32,869 nt of DNA from Methylorubrum extorquens (GTDB lineage Bacteria; Pseudomonadota; Alphaproteobacteria; Rhizobiales; Beijerinckiaceae), in NCBI GenBank assembly GCA_019695455.1, contig JAEUAC010000027.1, forward strand, positions 1 through 32,869. The letters are read 5' to 3'. Below the pieces are notes generated by a model, which worked only from the letters and a program-made list of their open reading frames with translations, was not told where the DNA came from and made no database searches. The position numbers and the translations under genes were made by a program. Below, one piece after another: positions 15,323-22,591 of this stretch (position 1 is its first letter; each line of letters starts with the position of its first letter).

Positions 15323-16912
15323 ATGCGCCGCCTCTCTCCGACCTTCGCGCTCGCCTTCGGCCTGTCCACGGCGCTCGCCGGGGCCGCGTCCGCCCAGAAC
15401 CTGACCATCGGCGTGCGGGCCGGCCCTGATTCGATCGACCCGCACTTCACGGCGTCGGGCACCCATGCGGAGGCGCTGAAGCACGTGTTCGACACGCTGG
15501 TCTGGTCGGGCGACCAGCTCCAGCTCGAGCCGGGGCTCGCCGAGAGCTGGCGGGCGGTCGATCCCACGACCTGGGAGTTCAAGCTGCGCCGGGGCGTGAA
15601 ATTCCACGACGGGTCCGACTTCACGGCCGAGGACGTCAAGTTCTCGATCGAGCGCATTCCGACCGTCTCGGGCCCGAACCCGACCACGATCTACGTGCGC
15701 CGCGTGAAGGAGACGAGGATCGTCGATCCCCATACGATCCAGATCGTGACCGAGGGCCCGGCGCCGACGCTGCCGAACGACTTCATCCGCCTGTTCATCG
15801 TGTCGTCGAAGGCCGCCGCGGGCCTCACGAAGGACAACGCCAACGAGGCCTTCAACACGGGCCGGGCGGCGATCGGCACGGGGCCGTTCAAGTTCGTGTC
15901 CTGGACGCCGAAGGACCAGCTCGTCCTCGAGCGGAACGACGCCTATTGGCGCGGCCCCGCCGCCTGGCAGCGCGTGGTCCGCAAGGAGATCCCGAACGAC
16001 GCCGCGCGCGTGGCGCAGCTGCGGGCGGGCCAGCTCGACATGATGGTGCGGACGCCCGCGACCGACGTGCCCGGCATGACGCGCGACCCGAAGCTCGCCG
16101 TCGTGAAGGTGGACACGGTCTACGTGTTCTACATGGAACTCGACATGCGGGATAAGCCGCCGCAGATCACGGCGAAGGACGGTTCGGCGCTGCCGAAGAA
16201 CCCGTTCCAGGACGCCAAGGTGCGCGAGGCCGTCGACCTCGCGATCGACCGCGACGCTTTGGCCGAGATCGCCATGGAAGGGCTCGGCAAGCCCGTGAAC
16301 CAGGTAGTGACGTCGAACATCTTCGGCTTCGACCCGGCCATCACGGTGCCGAAGGCCAACGTGCAGCGGGCCCGCGCCCTCATGGGCGAGGCCGGCTACC
16401 CGAACGGCTTCAAGGTCGTCCTCTCCTTCACCAACGACCGCCTGCCGGGCGACGGCGCCGTCGGGACGACGCTCGCCCAGATGCTGGCGCGGATCGGCAT
16501 CGACGTGCAGGCCGCCGGCCAGCCCGGCGCCGTTCTCTTCCCGGCCCGCACGCGCGGCGACCTCTCGATGGTCATGTCCGGCTGGGGGACGCTGACGGGC
16601 GAGGCCAACTACACCCTGTCCTCGCTGGCGCATTCCTACGCGCCGAACCTGCGCCTCGGCGCCTTCAACTGGCGCAACTACAAGAACGAGCAGGTGGACA
16701 AGCTGCTGGAGGACGCCGCGATCGAGATGGACGAGGGCAAGCGCCGCACGCAGCTCCAGCAGGCGGGCGCCCAGTTCCGCGCCGACCGCTCGCTCCTGCC
16801 GCTCGCCGCCGTCTCGTCCGCCTGGACGCTGCGCAAGGACAAGGTCTCGATGCCGAAGCCGCGCGTCGACGAGGACACCCTCGCCTACGACCTGAAGCCG
16901 GGCACGCCGTAG
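15323..16912 (+). CDS. ABC transporter substrate-binding protein, DppA/OppA family (SBP_bac_5)
   Basis: This is a 529-residue secreted protein with ATG at 15323; the ORF start at 14282 belongs to a shadow frame of the CE4 gene. The signal peptide MRRLSPTFALAFGLSTALAGAASA is cut before QNLTIGV. The family 5 pattern is clear: WEFKLRRGVKFHDGSDFTAEDVKFSIER, GTGPFKFVSWTPKDQLVLERNDAYW, and AVDLAIDRDALAEIAMEGLG. SBP_bac_5 proteins bind peptides, opines, nickel or other solutes, and the ligand is not predictable here. It is the only such binding protein in the window, so it most likely serves the leftward permease/ATPase operon at 10378-14187. It is separated from that operon by the CE4 gene. Confidence 0.94.
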   Translation: MRRLSPTFALAFGLSTALAGAASAQNLTIGVRAGPDSIDPHFTASGTHAEALKHVFDTLVWSGDQLQLEPGLAESWRAVDPTTWEFKLRRGVKFHDGSDFTAEDVKFSIERIPTVSGPNPTTIYVRRVKETRIVDPHTIQIVTEGPAPTLPNDFIRLFIVSSKAAAGLTKDNANEAFNTGRAAIGTGPFKFVSWTPKDQLVLERNDAYWRGPAAWQRVVRKEIPNDAARVAQLRAGQLDMMVRTPATDVPGMTRDPKLAVVKVDTVYVFYMELDMRDKPPQITAKDGSALPKNPFQDAKVREAVDLAIDRDALAEIAMEGLGKPVNQVVTSNIFGFDPAITVPKANVQRARALMGEAGYPNGFKVVLSFTNDRLPGDGAVGTTLAQMLARIGIDVQAAGQPGAVLFPARTRGDLSMVMSGWGTLTGEANYTLSSLAHSYAPNLRLGAFNWRNYKNEQVDKLLEDAAIEMDEGKRRTQLQQAGAQFRADRSLLPLAAVSSAWTLRKDKVSMPKPRVDEDTLAYDLKPGTP

Positions 16913-16934
16913 GCCGGGCGCGCGGGGCACGCCC

Positions 16935-17639
16935 ATGCGCATCGCGGACATGAGCTGGAGCGACGTCGCCGCGCAGGTCGCACGCGACGATCGCTGCGTG
17001 CTTCCGATCGGCTCGACGGAGCAGCATGCCGGGCTGTCGCTCTGCGTCGACTCGATCCTGGCGGAGCGCGTGGCCGTCGAGGCCGCCGAACCGCTCGGCG
17101 TGCCGGTCTACCCGGCGATGCCCTTCGGGCTCGCGCCCTATTTCGACGCCTTTCCCGGATCCGTCTCGCTCCGGGTCGAGACGCTGCTCGCGGTGGTGCG
17201 CGACGTCGTCGGCTCGCTCCACCGCTCCGGCTTCCGGCGCATCCTGATCGTGAACGGGCACGGCGGCAACGCGCCCGTGGGCGCGCTCGCCTCCGAGCTG
17301 ATGTCCGGACGGGACGACCTGTCGGTGAAGTTCCATTCCTGGTGGAACGCGCCCCGGACCTGGGAGGCCGTCCAGGCCATCGACCCGTCCGGCTCGCACG
17401 CCAACTGGATGGAGAACTATCCCTGGACGCGGCTGCGCGAGGAGCCCGTCCGCACCAAGCCCTCCGTCGACCGCGACCTCATGCGGGCCTCGAACCCGGC
17501 CGGCGTGCGGGCGCTGCTGGGGGACGGCAGCTTCGGCGGCGACAGCGTGAAGCCCGATGCCGACATGCTGGCGCTCTGGGCGGTCGGGGTCGCCGAGACG
17601 CGCGACGCCATCGAGGGACCATGGCCGGACCGATCCTGA
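16935..17639 (+). CDS. Creatininase-family amidohydrolase
   Basis: This is a 234-residue protein of the creatininase/arfB/mycofactocin-MftE fold. The metal-binding start LPIGSTEQHAGLSLCVDS offers Glu29, His31 and Asp39. The Glu-to-Asp distance is 10 residues, one less than in the common EQHGPHLPLxTD form. The second conserved block is ILIVNGHGGNAP, followed by SHANWMENYPW with a further His and Glu. Creatininase opens the cyclic amide creatinine; other members hydrolyse formamides or small lactams, so only a C-N hydrolase role can be claimed. It follows the binding protein by 22 nt and overlaps the next gene by 19 nt. Confidence 0.9.
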   Translation: MRIADMSWSDVAAQVARDDRCVLPIGSTEQHAGLSLCVDSILAERVAVEAAEPLGVPVYPAMPFGLAPYFDAFPGSVSLRVETLLAVVRDVVGSLHRSGFRRILIVNGHGGNAPVGALASELMSGRDDLSVKFHSWWNAPRTWEAVQAIDPSGSHANWMENYPWTRLREEPVRTKPSVDRDLMRASNPAGVRALLGDGSFGGDSVKPDADMLALWAVGVAETRDAIEGPWPDRS

Positions 17640-18637
17640 TCTGGGGCGCCGGCGCGATCGGCGGCACGCTCGGCGCCTATTGGGCGCGCGCCGGCCACGA
17701 CGTGCTGCTGGTCGACCGCGAGGCGGCGCACGTGGAGGCCTGCCGCACGACCGGGCTCGCGATCGAGGGGCCGGTCGAGAGCTTCGTGCAGGTCGTGCCG
17801 GCCGCGACGCCGGACGAGGTCGCGGGCGTGTACGGCCGCATCGTGCTCGCCGTGAAGGCCCACGGCACGGACGCGGCGCTGGACGCGCTCGCGCCCCATC
17901 TCGCGCCGGACGGCTACGTCCTGTCGGCGCAGAACGGCCTCAACGAGATCGCCATCGCCGACCGGGTCGGCGCGGCGCGCACGATGGGGTGCTTCGTCAA
18001 TTTCGGCGCCGACTGGCTCGGCCCCGGCCGCATCCTCTACGGCAACCGCGGCGCCGTGGTCGTGGGCGAGATCGACGGCGCGATCCGCGAGCGCACGCGG
18101 GCCGCCTTCGAGCTCCTGCGCATCCTCGAGCCCGACGCGATCCTGACCGACAACGTCTGGGGCTATCTCTGGGGCAAGCTCGCCTACGGGGCGATGCTGT
18201 TCGGGACCGCGCTCACGCCGGAATCCATGGCCGCCAACTTCGCCGATCCGGCCCGCCTCCCGGCCTGGCGCGCGCTCGGCCGAGAGGTCATGGCGGTCGC
18301 CGCCCGGCGCGGCGTCGTGCCGGTCGGCTTCGGCGCGTTCCGGCCGGAGGCCTTCGCGCCGGGCGCGTCCGACGCGGAGGCCGATGCCGTGATCGCCTGG
18401 CTCGCCGACTACACGAGCCGCACCGCGAAGACGCATTCCGGCATCCACCGCGACCTCGCCGTGCGCAGGCGCCCGACCGAGGTCGACGCGCAGATCGGCA
18501 TCGTCGGCGCGCTCGGCCGCGAGGCCGGCATCGCGACGCCGGCGCTGGATCGGCTGGTCGCGCTGATCCACGACATCGAGGCCGGCCGCCGGCCGCAATC
18601 GGCCGACACGCTCGCCGCCCTGATCGACCGATGCTGA
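17621..18637 (+). CDS. Ketopantoate reductase (PanE/ApbA) family oxidoreductase
   Basis: This is a 338-residue protein with ATG at 17621 inside the creatininase gene, overlapping it by 19 nt in another frame. N-terminal ILIWGAGAIGGTLGAYWARAG is the NADP-binding glycine-rich loop. LSAQNGLNE is the family QNG motif, and NVWGYLWGKLAYGA carries Lys186 at the position of the catalytic Lys of E. coli PanE. C-terminal THSGIHRDLAVRRRPTEVDAQIG matches the ApbA_C substrate segment. The family reduces 2-keto acids to 2-hydroxy acids with NADPH. Genuine pantothenate synthesis is unlikely, because the gene sits in a catabolic operon and the protein is ~35 residues longer than housekeeping PanE. A 2-hydroxy/2-keto acid step in the local pathway is inferred. 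Confidence 0.9.
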   Translation: MAGPILIWGAGAIGGTLGAYWARAGHDVLLVDREAAHVEACRTTGLAIEGPVESFVQVVPAATPDEVAGVYGRIVLAVKAHGTDAALDALAPHLAPDGYVLSAQNGLNEIAIADRVGAARTMGCFVNFGADWLGPGRILYGNRGAVVVGEIDGAIRERTRAAFELLRILEPDAILTDNVWGYLWGKLAYGAMLFGTALTPESMAANFADPARLPAWRALGREVMAVAARRGVVPVGFGAFRPEAFAPGASDAEADAVIAWLADYTSRTAKTHSGIHRDLAVRRRPTEVDAQIGIVGALGREAGIATPALDRLVALIHDIEAGRRPQSADTLAALIDRC

Positions 18638-19386
18638 TCCGGCTCGACGGCCGCGCCGCGCTGGTGACGGGCGCCGCGCAGGGCATCGGCCGGGCGGTCG
18701 CGGCCGCGCTCGTGGAGGCCGGCGCCCGGGTCCACCTGGCGGATCGGGACGCGGACGGCGTCGGGCGGGCCGGCGCCGAACTCGGCTGTCCCGTCCACGT
18801 CGCGGACCTCTCGGACCGGGCCGCCGCGGGCGCCGTCGTCCAGGCCATCCTCGCCGGGGAGGCGCGGCTCGACATCCTGGCGCTCGCGGCGGGCGGCGTC
18901 GCGGGCCAGGTCGGCGGCCCCATCGAGGACGTGACGGAGGAGAGCTGGCGCGTCCTGTTCGCGGCCAACGTGGACGGCGCGTTCTGGCTGGCCCAGGCGG
19001 CCGCCGGCGCCCTGAAGGCGAGCGGCTCGGGCCGGATCGTGACGATCGCGTCCGGGGCCGGCCTGCGGCCGAGCCTCACGGGCATCCAGGCCTACACGGC
19101 CGCCAAGCACGCGCTGGTCGGCCTGACGAAGCAGCTCTCCTGGGAGCTCGGGCCCCACGGCATCACCGTGAACGCGATCGCGCCGGGCTTCGTCCTGTCG
19201 AACCCGGCGACGCTCCGGCAATGGGAGAGCTACGGGCCCGACGGGCAGGCGAGCCTCGTCCAGTCGATCCACCTCCGCCGCCTAGGCTGCCCGGAGGACA
19301 TCGCCGCGACGGCCCTGTTCCTGGCGAGCGACGCGGCCGGCTGGATCTCCGGTCAGGTCATCGCCGTCGACGGCGGCCGTTCGTAG
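18631..19386 (+). CDS. SDR family oxidoreductase, canonical catalytic residues
   Basis: This is a 251-residue classical SDR with ATG at 18631, overlapping the ketopantoate-reductase-like gene by 7 nt. TGAAQGIG (13-20) binds cofactor. VHLADRD, with Asp after the second strand, suggests NAD(H) preference. The catalytic set is complete: Ser141 (TIASGAG), Tyr155 and Lys159 (AYTAAKHAL). The usual NNAG is replaced by LALAAGG. C-terminal FLASDAAGWISGQVIAVDGGRS is typical. It would oxidise or reduce a hydroxy/keto intermediate. It is the last gene of the rightward operon, with a terminator-like hairpin starting 1 nt after the stop. Compare the degenerate SDR ending module 1. Confidence 0.93.
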   Translation: MLIRLDGRAALVTGAAQGIGRAVAAALVEAGARVHLADRDADGVGRAGAELGCPVHVADLSDRAAAGAVVQAILAGEARLDILALAAGGVAGQVGGPIEDVTEESWRVLFAANVDGAFWLAQAAAGALKASGSGRIVTIASGAGLRPSLTGIQAYTAAKHALVGLTKQLSWELGPHGITVNAIAPGFVLSNPATLRQWESYGPDGQASLVQSIHLRRLGCPEDIAATALFLASDAAGWISGQVIAVDGGRS

Positions 19387-19387
19387 A

Positions 19388-19416
19388 GCGGACCCACCTC
19401 CCGTCGGGCGGTCCGC
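19388..19416 (+). terminator. 7-bp perfect hairpin 1 nt after the SDR stop
   Basis: GCGGACC (19388-19394) pairs with GGTCCGC (19410-19416) around a 15-nt loop, just after the TAG of the last gene in the rightward operon. No T tract follows. A terminator or mRNA 3'-end stabiliser is inferred from position. Confidence 0.4.
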
Positions 19417-19433
19417 GGCACTTCACCCACCGG

Positions 19434-19530
19434 CGTCATGCTGAGGAGCAGCGCGAAGCGATGCGTCTCGAAGCACGCGAGACCTGGGTGCGTGCTTCGA
19501 GACAGGCCTGCGGCCCTCGTCGGCATGACG
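19434..19530. repeat. REP-like extended palindromic intergenic element (~97 bp)
   Basis: Two nested inverted repeats share one centre. The outer arms are CGTCATGC (19434-19441) and GCATGACG (19523-19530). The inner arms are GTCTCGAAGCACGC (19465-19478) and GCGTGCTTCGAGAC (19490-19503), 14 bp perfect around an 11-nt loop. The left half resembles, from memory, the dispersed 'GTCATcCTGAGGagc...GTCTCGAAGGACGC' intergenic repeats of many alphaproteobacteria. It lies between convergent genes, so it may also end transcription from both sides. Family identity is from recognition, not from a search. Confidence 0.75.
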
Positions 19531-19578
19531 CGGTCGGGGCCCGAGTGGGCCCGGCCCAGAGCGACGATCGCCCGCCGA

Positions 19579-20802
19579 TCAGGTCGGCATGGCGCAGCCG
19601 CCCTGCCCTTCCGGCCGGAACGCCTCGTCGGCCGGCGTCGTCGCGAGCACGTTCAGGAGGTCCCACTCGCCCTTGTTCTGGCCGGGCGCCTTGGCCTGCA
19701 GGAGGTAGGACGGGTGCAGCTTGCGCCCGTCCGCCCGGATGCGGCCCGCCCCGAAGGCGTCGTCGTCGGTCGGCATCGCCTTCATGCGGGCGACGACGGC
19801 CCGGGCATCGGCCTTCGCGGCGGCGGGGCCCAGATCGGCCACGGCCTTCAGGTAATGCAGCGTCGCGCCGTAGCAGCCGGCCTGCACCATGTTGGGGTAG
19901 TGCTTCGGCACCTTCGGCTTGATGCGCTCCATGAAGGCGCGCGTCCGGTCGTTCAGGTCCCAGTAGAAGCTTTCCGTCATCATCAGGCCCTGGGCCATGT
20001 CCTGGCCAAGCGCGTGGACGTTGCTGTTGTAGAACAGGAGGGCGGCGATCTTCATGGTCTTGTTGACGCCGAATTCGTGCGCCTGCTTGATGCAGTTGAT
20101 GGTGTCGTTGCCGGAATTGGCCAGCCCCAGCACCTTGGCGCCCGAGGCCTGGGCGGCCAGGAGCTGGGCCGAGAAGTCGGTCGTGTCCGGGAACGGATAG
20201 GGGCGGCTGCCGAGCACCTTGCCGCCCGAGGCCTCGACCACGCGGGCCGTGTCCCGCTGCAATTGCTGGCCGAACGTGTAGTCGGCCGTGATGAAGAACC
20301 AGGTGTCGCCGCCCGCCTTGACCATGGCGCCGCCGGTGCTCTTCGACAGCATGTAGGTGTCGTAGGTCCAGTGGATCGTGTTCGGGCTGCATTGGGCGCC
20401 CGTGAGGTCGACGGTCGCGGCGCCCGAGTTCAGGTGCGTCTTGTTCTTCTCGCGGCAGATCTGGTTCACGGCGAGCGCGACCGAGCTGGTCGGCACGTCG
20501 ATGATCGCGTCGACGCCCTCCCGGTCGAGCCACTGGCGCGCGATGGAGGAGCCGATGTCCGGCTTGTTCTGGTGGTCGGCGTAGATCACCTCGACCTTGA
20601 AGCCGCGGTCGCCGAATTCCTGCACGGCCTGGCGCACGCAGGCGACGGACGTGAGGCCGGTATCGTCGCTGTAGATGCCGGACTGGTCGTTGAGCACGCC
20701 GAGCTTGATGGTGGGCGCCTGCGCCCGGGCGGGCCGGATCAGCGGGATCGCGGCGGTCGCGGCCGTGGTGGCGAGCAGATGTCGACGGTTGATGGGCAGC
20801 AT
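19579..20802 (-). CDS. ABC transporter substrate-binding protein, branched-chain amino acid/urea type (Peripla_BP_6), orphan
   Basis: The 407-residue protein starts at the ATG at 20802, with a strong GGAGGA 7 nt upstream; the 52-residue extension in the track is intergenic. The leader INRRHLLATTAATAAIPLIRPARAQA is a signal peptide with a twin-arginine-like start. The mature part follows LivJ/UrtA-like proteins: KLGVLNDQSGIYSDDTG, VEVIYADHQNKPDIGSSIARQWLD, then HWTYDTYMLS and FFITADYTFGQQL. Relatives bind amino acids, aromatic acids, urea or amides. No LivHMGF permease or ATPase gene is in the window, so it either uses a transporter encoded elsewhere or acts as a sensor-type binding protein. 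It may be co-transcribed with the upstream inhibitor-like gene across 185 bp, but hairpins lie between them. Confidence 0.92.
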   Translation of the reverse strand: MLPINRRHLLATTAATAAIPLIRPARAQAPTIKLGVLNDQSGIYSDDTGLTSVACVRQAVQEFGDRGFKVEVIYADHQNKPDIGSSIARQWLDREGVDAIIDVPTSSVALAVNQICREKNKTHLNSGAATVDLTGAQCSPNTIHWTYDTYMLSKSTGGAMVKAGGDTWFFITADYTFGQQLQRDTARVVEASGGKVLGSRPYPFPDTTDFSAQLLAAQASGAKVLGLANSGNDTINCIKQAHEFGVNKTMKIAALLFYNSNVHALGQDMAQGLMMTESFYWDLNDRTRAFMERIKPKVPKHYPNMVQAGCYGATLHYLKAVADLGPAAAKADARAVVARMKAMPTDDDAFGAGRIRADGRKLHPSYLLQAKAPGQNKGEWDLLNVLATTPADEAFRPEGQGGCAMPT

Positions 20803-20872
20803 CGGGTTTCCTCCGGATCTTCGGTATCTTGCTTGTTCTTGGTCGCGCCGGGCGATCGTCGTCGCCGGGCGC

Positions 20873-20885
20873 CGGTCCTGGACCG
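20873..20885. promoter_or_regulatory. 13-bp inverted repeat upstream of the LivJ-type gene
   Basis: CGGTCC-T-GGACCG is a perfect 6-1-6 inverted repeat 71 bp upstream of the binding-protein start. It is a possible operator. No clear -35/-10 pair was found beside it, so the regulatory role is only a suggestion. Confidence 0.25.
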
Positions 20886-20970
20886 ACGCCGCGCCAGCGT
20901 GACGGCCGCCGATGCGGAAGGCAACCCGGCCGGCGGGCGGGTCCGGCGCGGCTCCCATGCCCGGGTGGAT

Positions 20971-20987
20971 CGGCGCGATGCGCGCCG
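20971..20987 (-). terminator. 7-bp perfect hairpin directly after the inhibitor-like gene
   Basis: CGGCGCG and CGCGCCG flank a 3-nt loop, and on the minus strand the hairpin begins immediately after the TGA at 20988-20990. No T tract follows. This is another instance of stop-adjacent GC hairpins in this window. Confidence 0.4.
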
Positions 20988-21662
20988 TCAGGGCCGCGCC
21001 ATCTCGAGGGGGCGGCCGCCCTCGGCCTTGGCGAAGCTCGCGGGTCCGGACGGCTCGAGGCGCAGCGACGTCTCGGGCCGGCCGTAGAGCATGAGCGTGT
21101 CATCCTCGACGCGGGCGCTGTTCAGCCTGAGCCGCGCGACGGCCGGGTCGCAGGGCGTGCCGGTCCTCAGCGCGAGCTCCGTCGCGCCGCCCTTGGGGTC
21201 GCGGGAGAGGGTCAGCGGGCAGAGCGGCCGGCCGCCGGGCCGGCGCAGCACCCAGGCCCCGACGAGATCCGGTGCGAAGGGCGCGCGCTCGACGCCCGGC
21301 TTCGCCCGCACGAGGAAGTGCACCGGCTTCGTCTCGAACCGCGTCTTCAGGAGGGTGGTCTCGTCCTCCTGAAAGTCCAGCACCGTCGCGCCGCCGCCGT
21401 CGAGCAGCCTCACGCCGCCCTCGTAGAGCCACGCGACCGCCCGGCCGACGGCCGGAAGGCGGGCCGCGCAATCAGACGCCGGGGTCGCGCGCCAGCCGCC
21501 CTTCGCCGCCTCCGCCCCGAGCACGATCCGGCAGCCGGGCCGTCCGTCGTCGGTCGCGACCAGCCATTCGCCGATGCTGTCCTTCGCAAAATCGGGCAGG
21601 GGCGCCTCCGTCGCAGCAGCGGAGGCAAGGGCGGCGACGAGGCCGAGAGCCGGACGACGCAT
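20988..21662 (-). CDS. Secreted protein with two AprI/Inh-type protease-inhibitor-like repeats
   Basis: This is a 224-residue protein with an N-terminal hydrophobic leader (MRRPALGLVAALASAAATEA), so probably periplasmic. Two similar beta-rich units follow. Residues ~30-105 read IGEWLVATDDGRPGCRIVLG...SDCAARLP. Residues ~133-215 read VGAWVLRRPGGRPLCPLTLS...GTPCDPAVARL. Each has the W-x-L, single Cys pair and G-x-P pattern of the AprI/Inh metalloprotease inhibitor/Omp19 fold. Known Inh proteins have one such domain and block serralysin-type proteases or lysozyme-like attack. No metalloprotease gene is visible here. A duplicated-domain inhibitor is inferred; an envelope structural role is the alternative. 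It diverges from ycaC and lies upstream of the LivJ-type gene on the same strand. Confidence 0.75.
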   Translation of the reverse strand: MRRPALGLVAALASAAATEAPLPDFAKDSIGEWLVATDDGRPGCRIVLGAEAAKGGWRATPASDCAARLPAVGRAVAWLYEGGVRLLDGGGATVLDFQEDETTLLKTRFETKPVHFLVRAKPGVERAPFAPDLVGAWVLRRPGGRPLCPLTLSRDPKGGATELALRTGTPCDPAVARLRLNSARVEDDTLMLYGRPETSLRLEPSGPASFAKAEGGRPLEMARP

Positions 21663-21692
21663 GGGAAGGATCCTCGCGGCAGGGACACGGAC

Positions 21693-21725
21693 CGGCCGCG
21701 AGCTTCGGGCCGGCTCTCGCGGCCG
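21693..21725. promoter_or_regulatory. 10-bp perfect inverted repeat in the inhibitor-like gene leader, with an extra half-site
   Basis: CGGCCGCGAG (21693-21702) and CTCGCGGCCG (21716-21725) are perfect inverted repeats with a 13-nt spacer, 31-63 bp upstream of the inhibitor-like ATG. A third partial copy, CTCGCGGC, lies at 21673-21680. It may be an operator or a 5'-UTR hairpin. Confidence 0.35.
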
Positions 21726-21761
21726 TCAATCCGGGCGCGGTCCCGGACACCATGACGAGCG

Positions 21762-21781
21762 AAAACAGAAACTCTGGTTTT
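21762..21781. promoter_or_regulatory. AT-rich near-palindrome in the inhibitor-like / ycaC divergent region
   Basis: AAAACAGA-aac-TCTGGTTTT is an inverted repeat with one unpaired base. It sits in the only A/T-rich patch of the 214-bp divergent gap, about 96 bp before the ycaC start. A regulator site or promoter element is plausible. No standard hexamer pair is clear. Confidence 0.3.
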
Positions 21782-21876
21782 CCATCGTTTCCATTTACGG
21801 CCGGCACGTCCGGCCCGATGATCTCTCCACGGCCGCCGCGACATCGATCGCCGACGGGCCCAGCGGAGGACGGACG

Positions 21877-22521
21877 ATGCCCCAGCCCTACAATCGCCTC
21901 GACATCGATCAGGCAGCGGTTCTTCTCGTGGACCATCAGGCCGGCCTGATGTCGCTCGTGCGCGACATCGACCCGGACCGCTTCCGGAACAACGTGCTCG
22001 CGGTCGCGGACCTCGCGGCCTATTTCAAGCTTCCGACCATCCTGACGACGAGCTTCGAGGACGGTCCGAACGGCCCGCTCATGCCGGAGCTGAAGGCGAA
22101 GTTCCCGGACGCGCCCTACATCGCCCGGCCCGGCCAGATCAACGCCTGGGACAATCCCGACTTCGTCGCGGCCGTGAAGGCGACGGGCCGCAAGCAGCTG
22201 CTCATCGCGGGCGTCGTCACCGAGGTGTGCGTCGCCTTCGTGGCGCTCTCGGCGATCGCCGAGGGCTACGAGGTCTTCGCGATCACGGACGCGTCGGGCA
22301 CGTTCGCCCCGATCGTGCGGGAGACCGCCTGGACCCGGATGTCGGCGGCCGGCGTGCAGCTCGTGAACTGGTTCGCGGTCGCCTGCGAACTGCATCGCGA
22401 CTGGCGGCGGGACGTCGAAGGCCTCGCGACGCTGCTCGGCGACCACATCCCGGATTACCGCAACCTGATGACGAGCTATGCTGCCCAGAAGGGCGCCATC
22501 CCGCAGGCGGCCCGCGCCTGA
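21877..22521 (+). CDS. ycaC: YcaC-type isochorismatase-superfamily hydrolase
   Basis: This is a 214-residue protein with ATG at 21877 and GGAGGA 6 nt upstream; upstream ORF sequence is non-coding. The whole sequence reads like YcaC: YNRLDIDQAAVLLVDHQAGL, LVRDIDPDRFRNNVLA, LPTILTTSFEDGPNGPL, AGVVTEVCVAFVALSAI and the C-terminal NLMTSYAAQKG. Asp19 and Cys118 of the isochorismatase-like catalytic site are present; position 84, the basic triad position, is Arg. The physiological substrate of YcaC is unknown in any organism, so only cysteine-hydrolase membership can be claimed. It is followed by pirin 70 nt later, with a hairpin between. Confidence 0.93.
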   Translation: MPQPYNRLDIDQAAVLLVDHQAGLMSLVRDIDPDRFRNNVLAVADLAAYFKLPTILTTSFEDGPNGPLMPELKAKFPDAPYIARPGQINAWDNPDFVAAVKATGRKQLLIAGVVTEVCVAFVALSAIAEGYEVFAITDASGTFAPIVRETAWTRMSAAGVQLVNWFAVACELHRDWRRDVEGLATLLGDHIPDYRNLMTSYAAQKGAIPQAARA

Positions 22522-22532
22522 CGCACCCGCAC

Positions 22533-22563
22533 CCGCCGCGGCCCGGACACCCGGTCGCGGCGG
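22533..22563 (+). terminator. 8-bp perfect hairpin between ycaC and pirin
   Basis: CCGCCGCG (22533-22540) pairs with CGCGGCGG (22556-22563), 11 nt after the ycaC stop and 28 nt before the pirin ATG. No T tract follows. It may attenuate read-through into pirin or protect the ycaC 3' end. Confidence 0.4.
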
Positions 22564-22591
22564 CCTCGGCCTGCCACGAAGAGGATCCGTC

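Noticed and set aside
16990-17060. Creatininase-like metal motif shortened by one residue as evidence of inactivity
   Set aside because: The EQHAxLSLxxD form keeps Glu, His and Asp and looks like a subfamily variant, not decay.
17621-17639. The 19-nt overlap of two genes as evidence of a wrong start
   Set aside because: The ATG at 17621 is the only one that includes the GAGAIGG nucleotide-binding loop, so the overlap is real.
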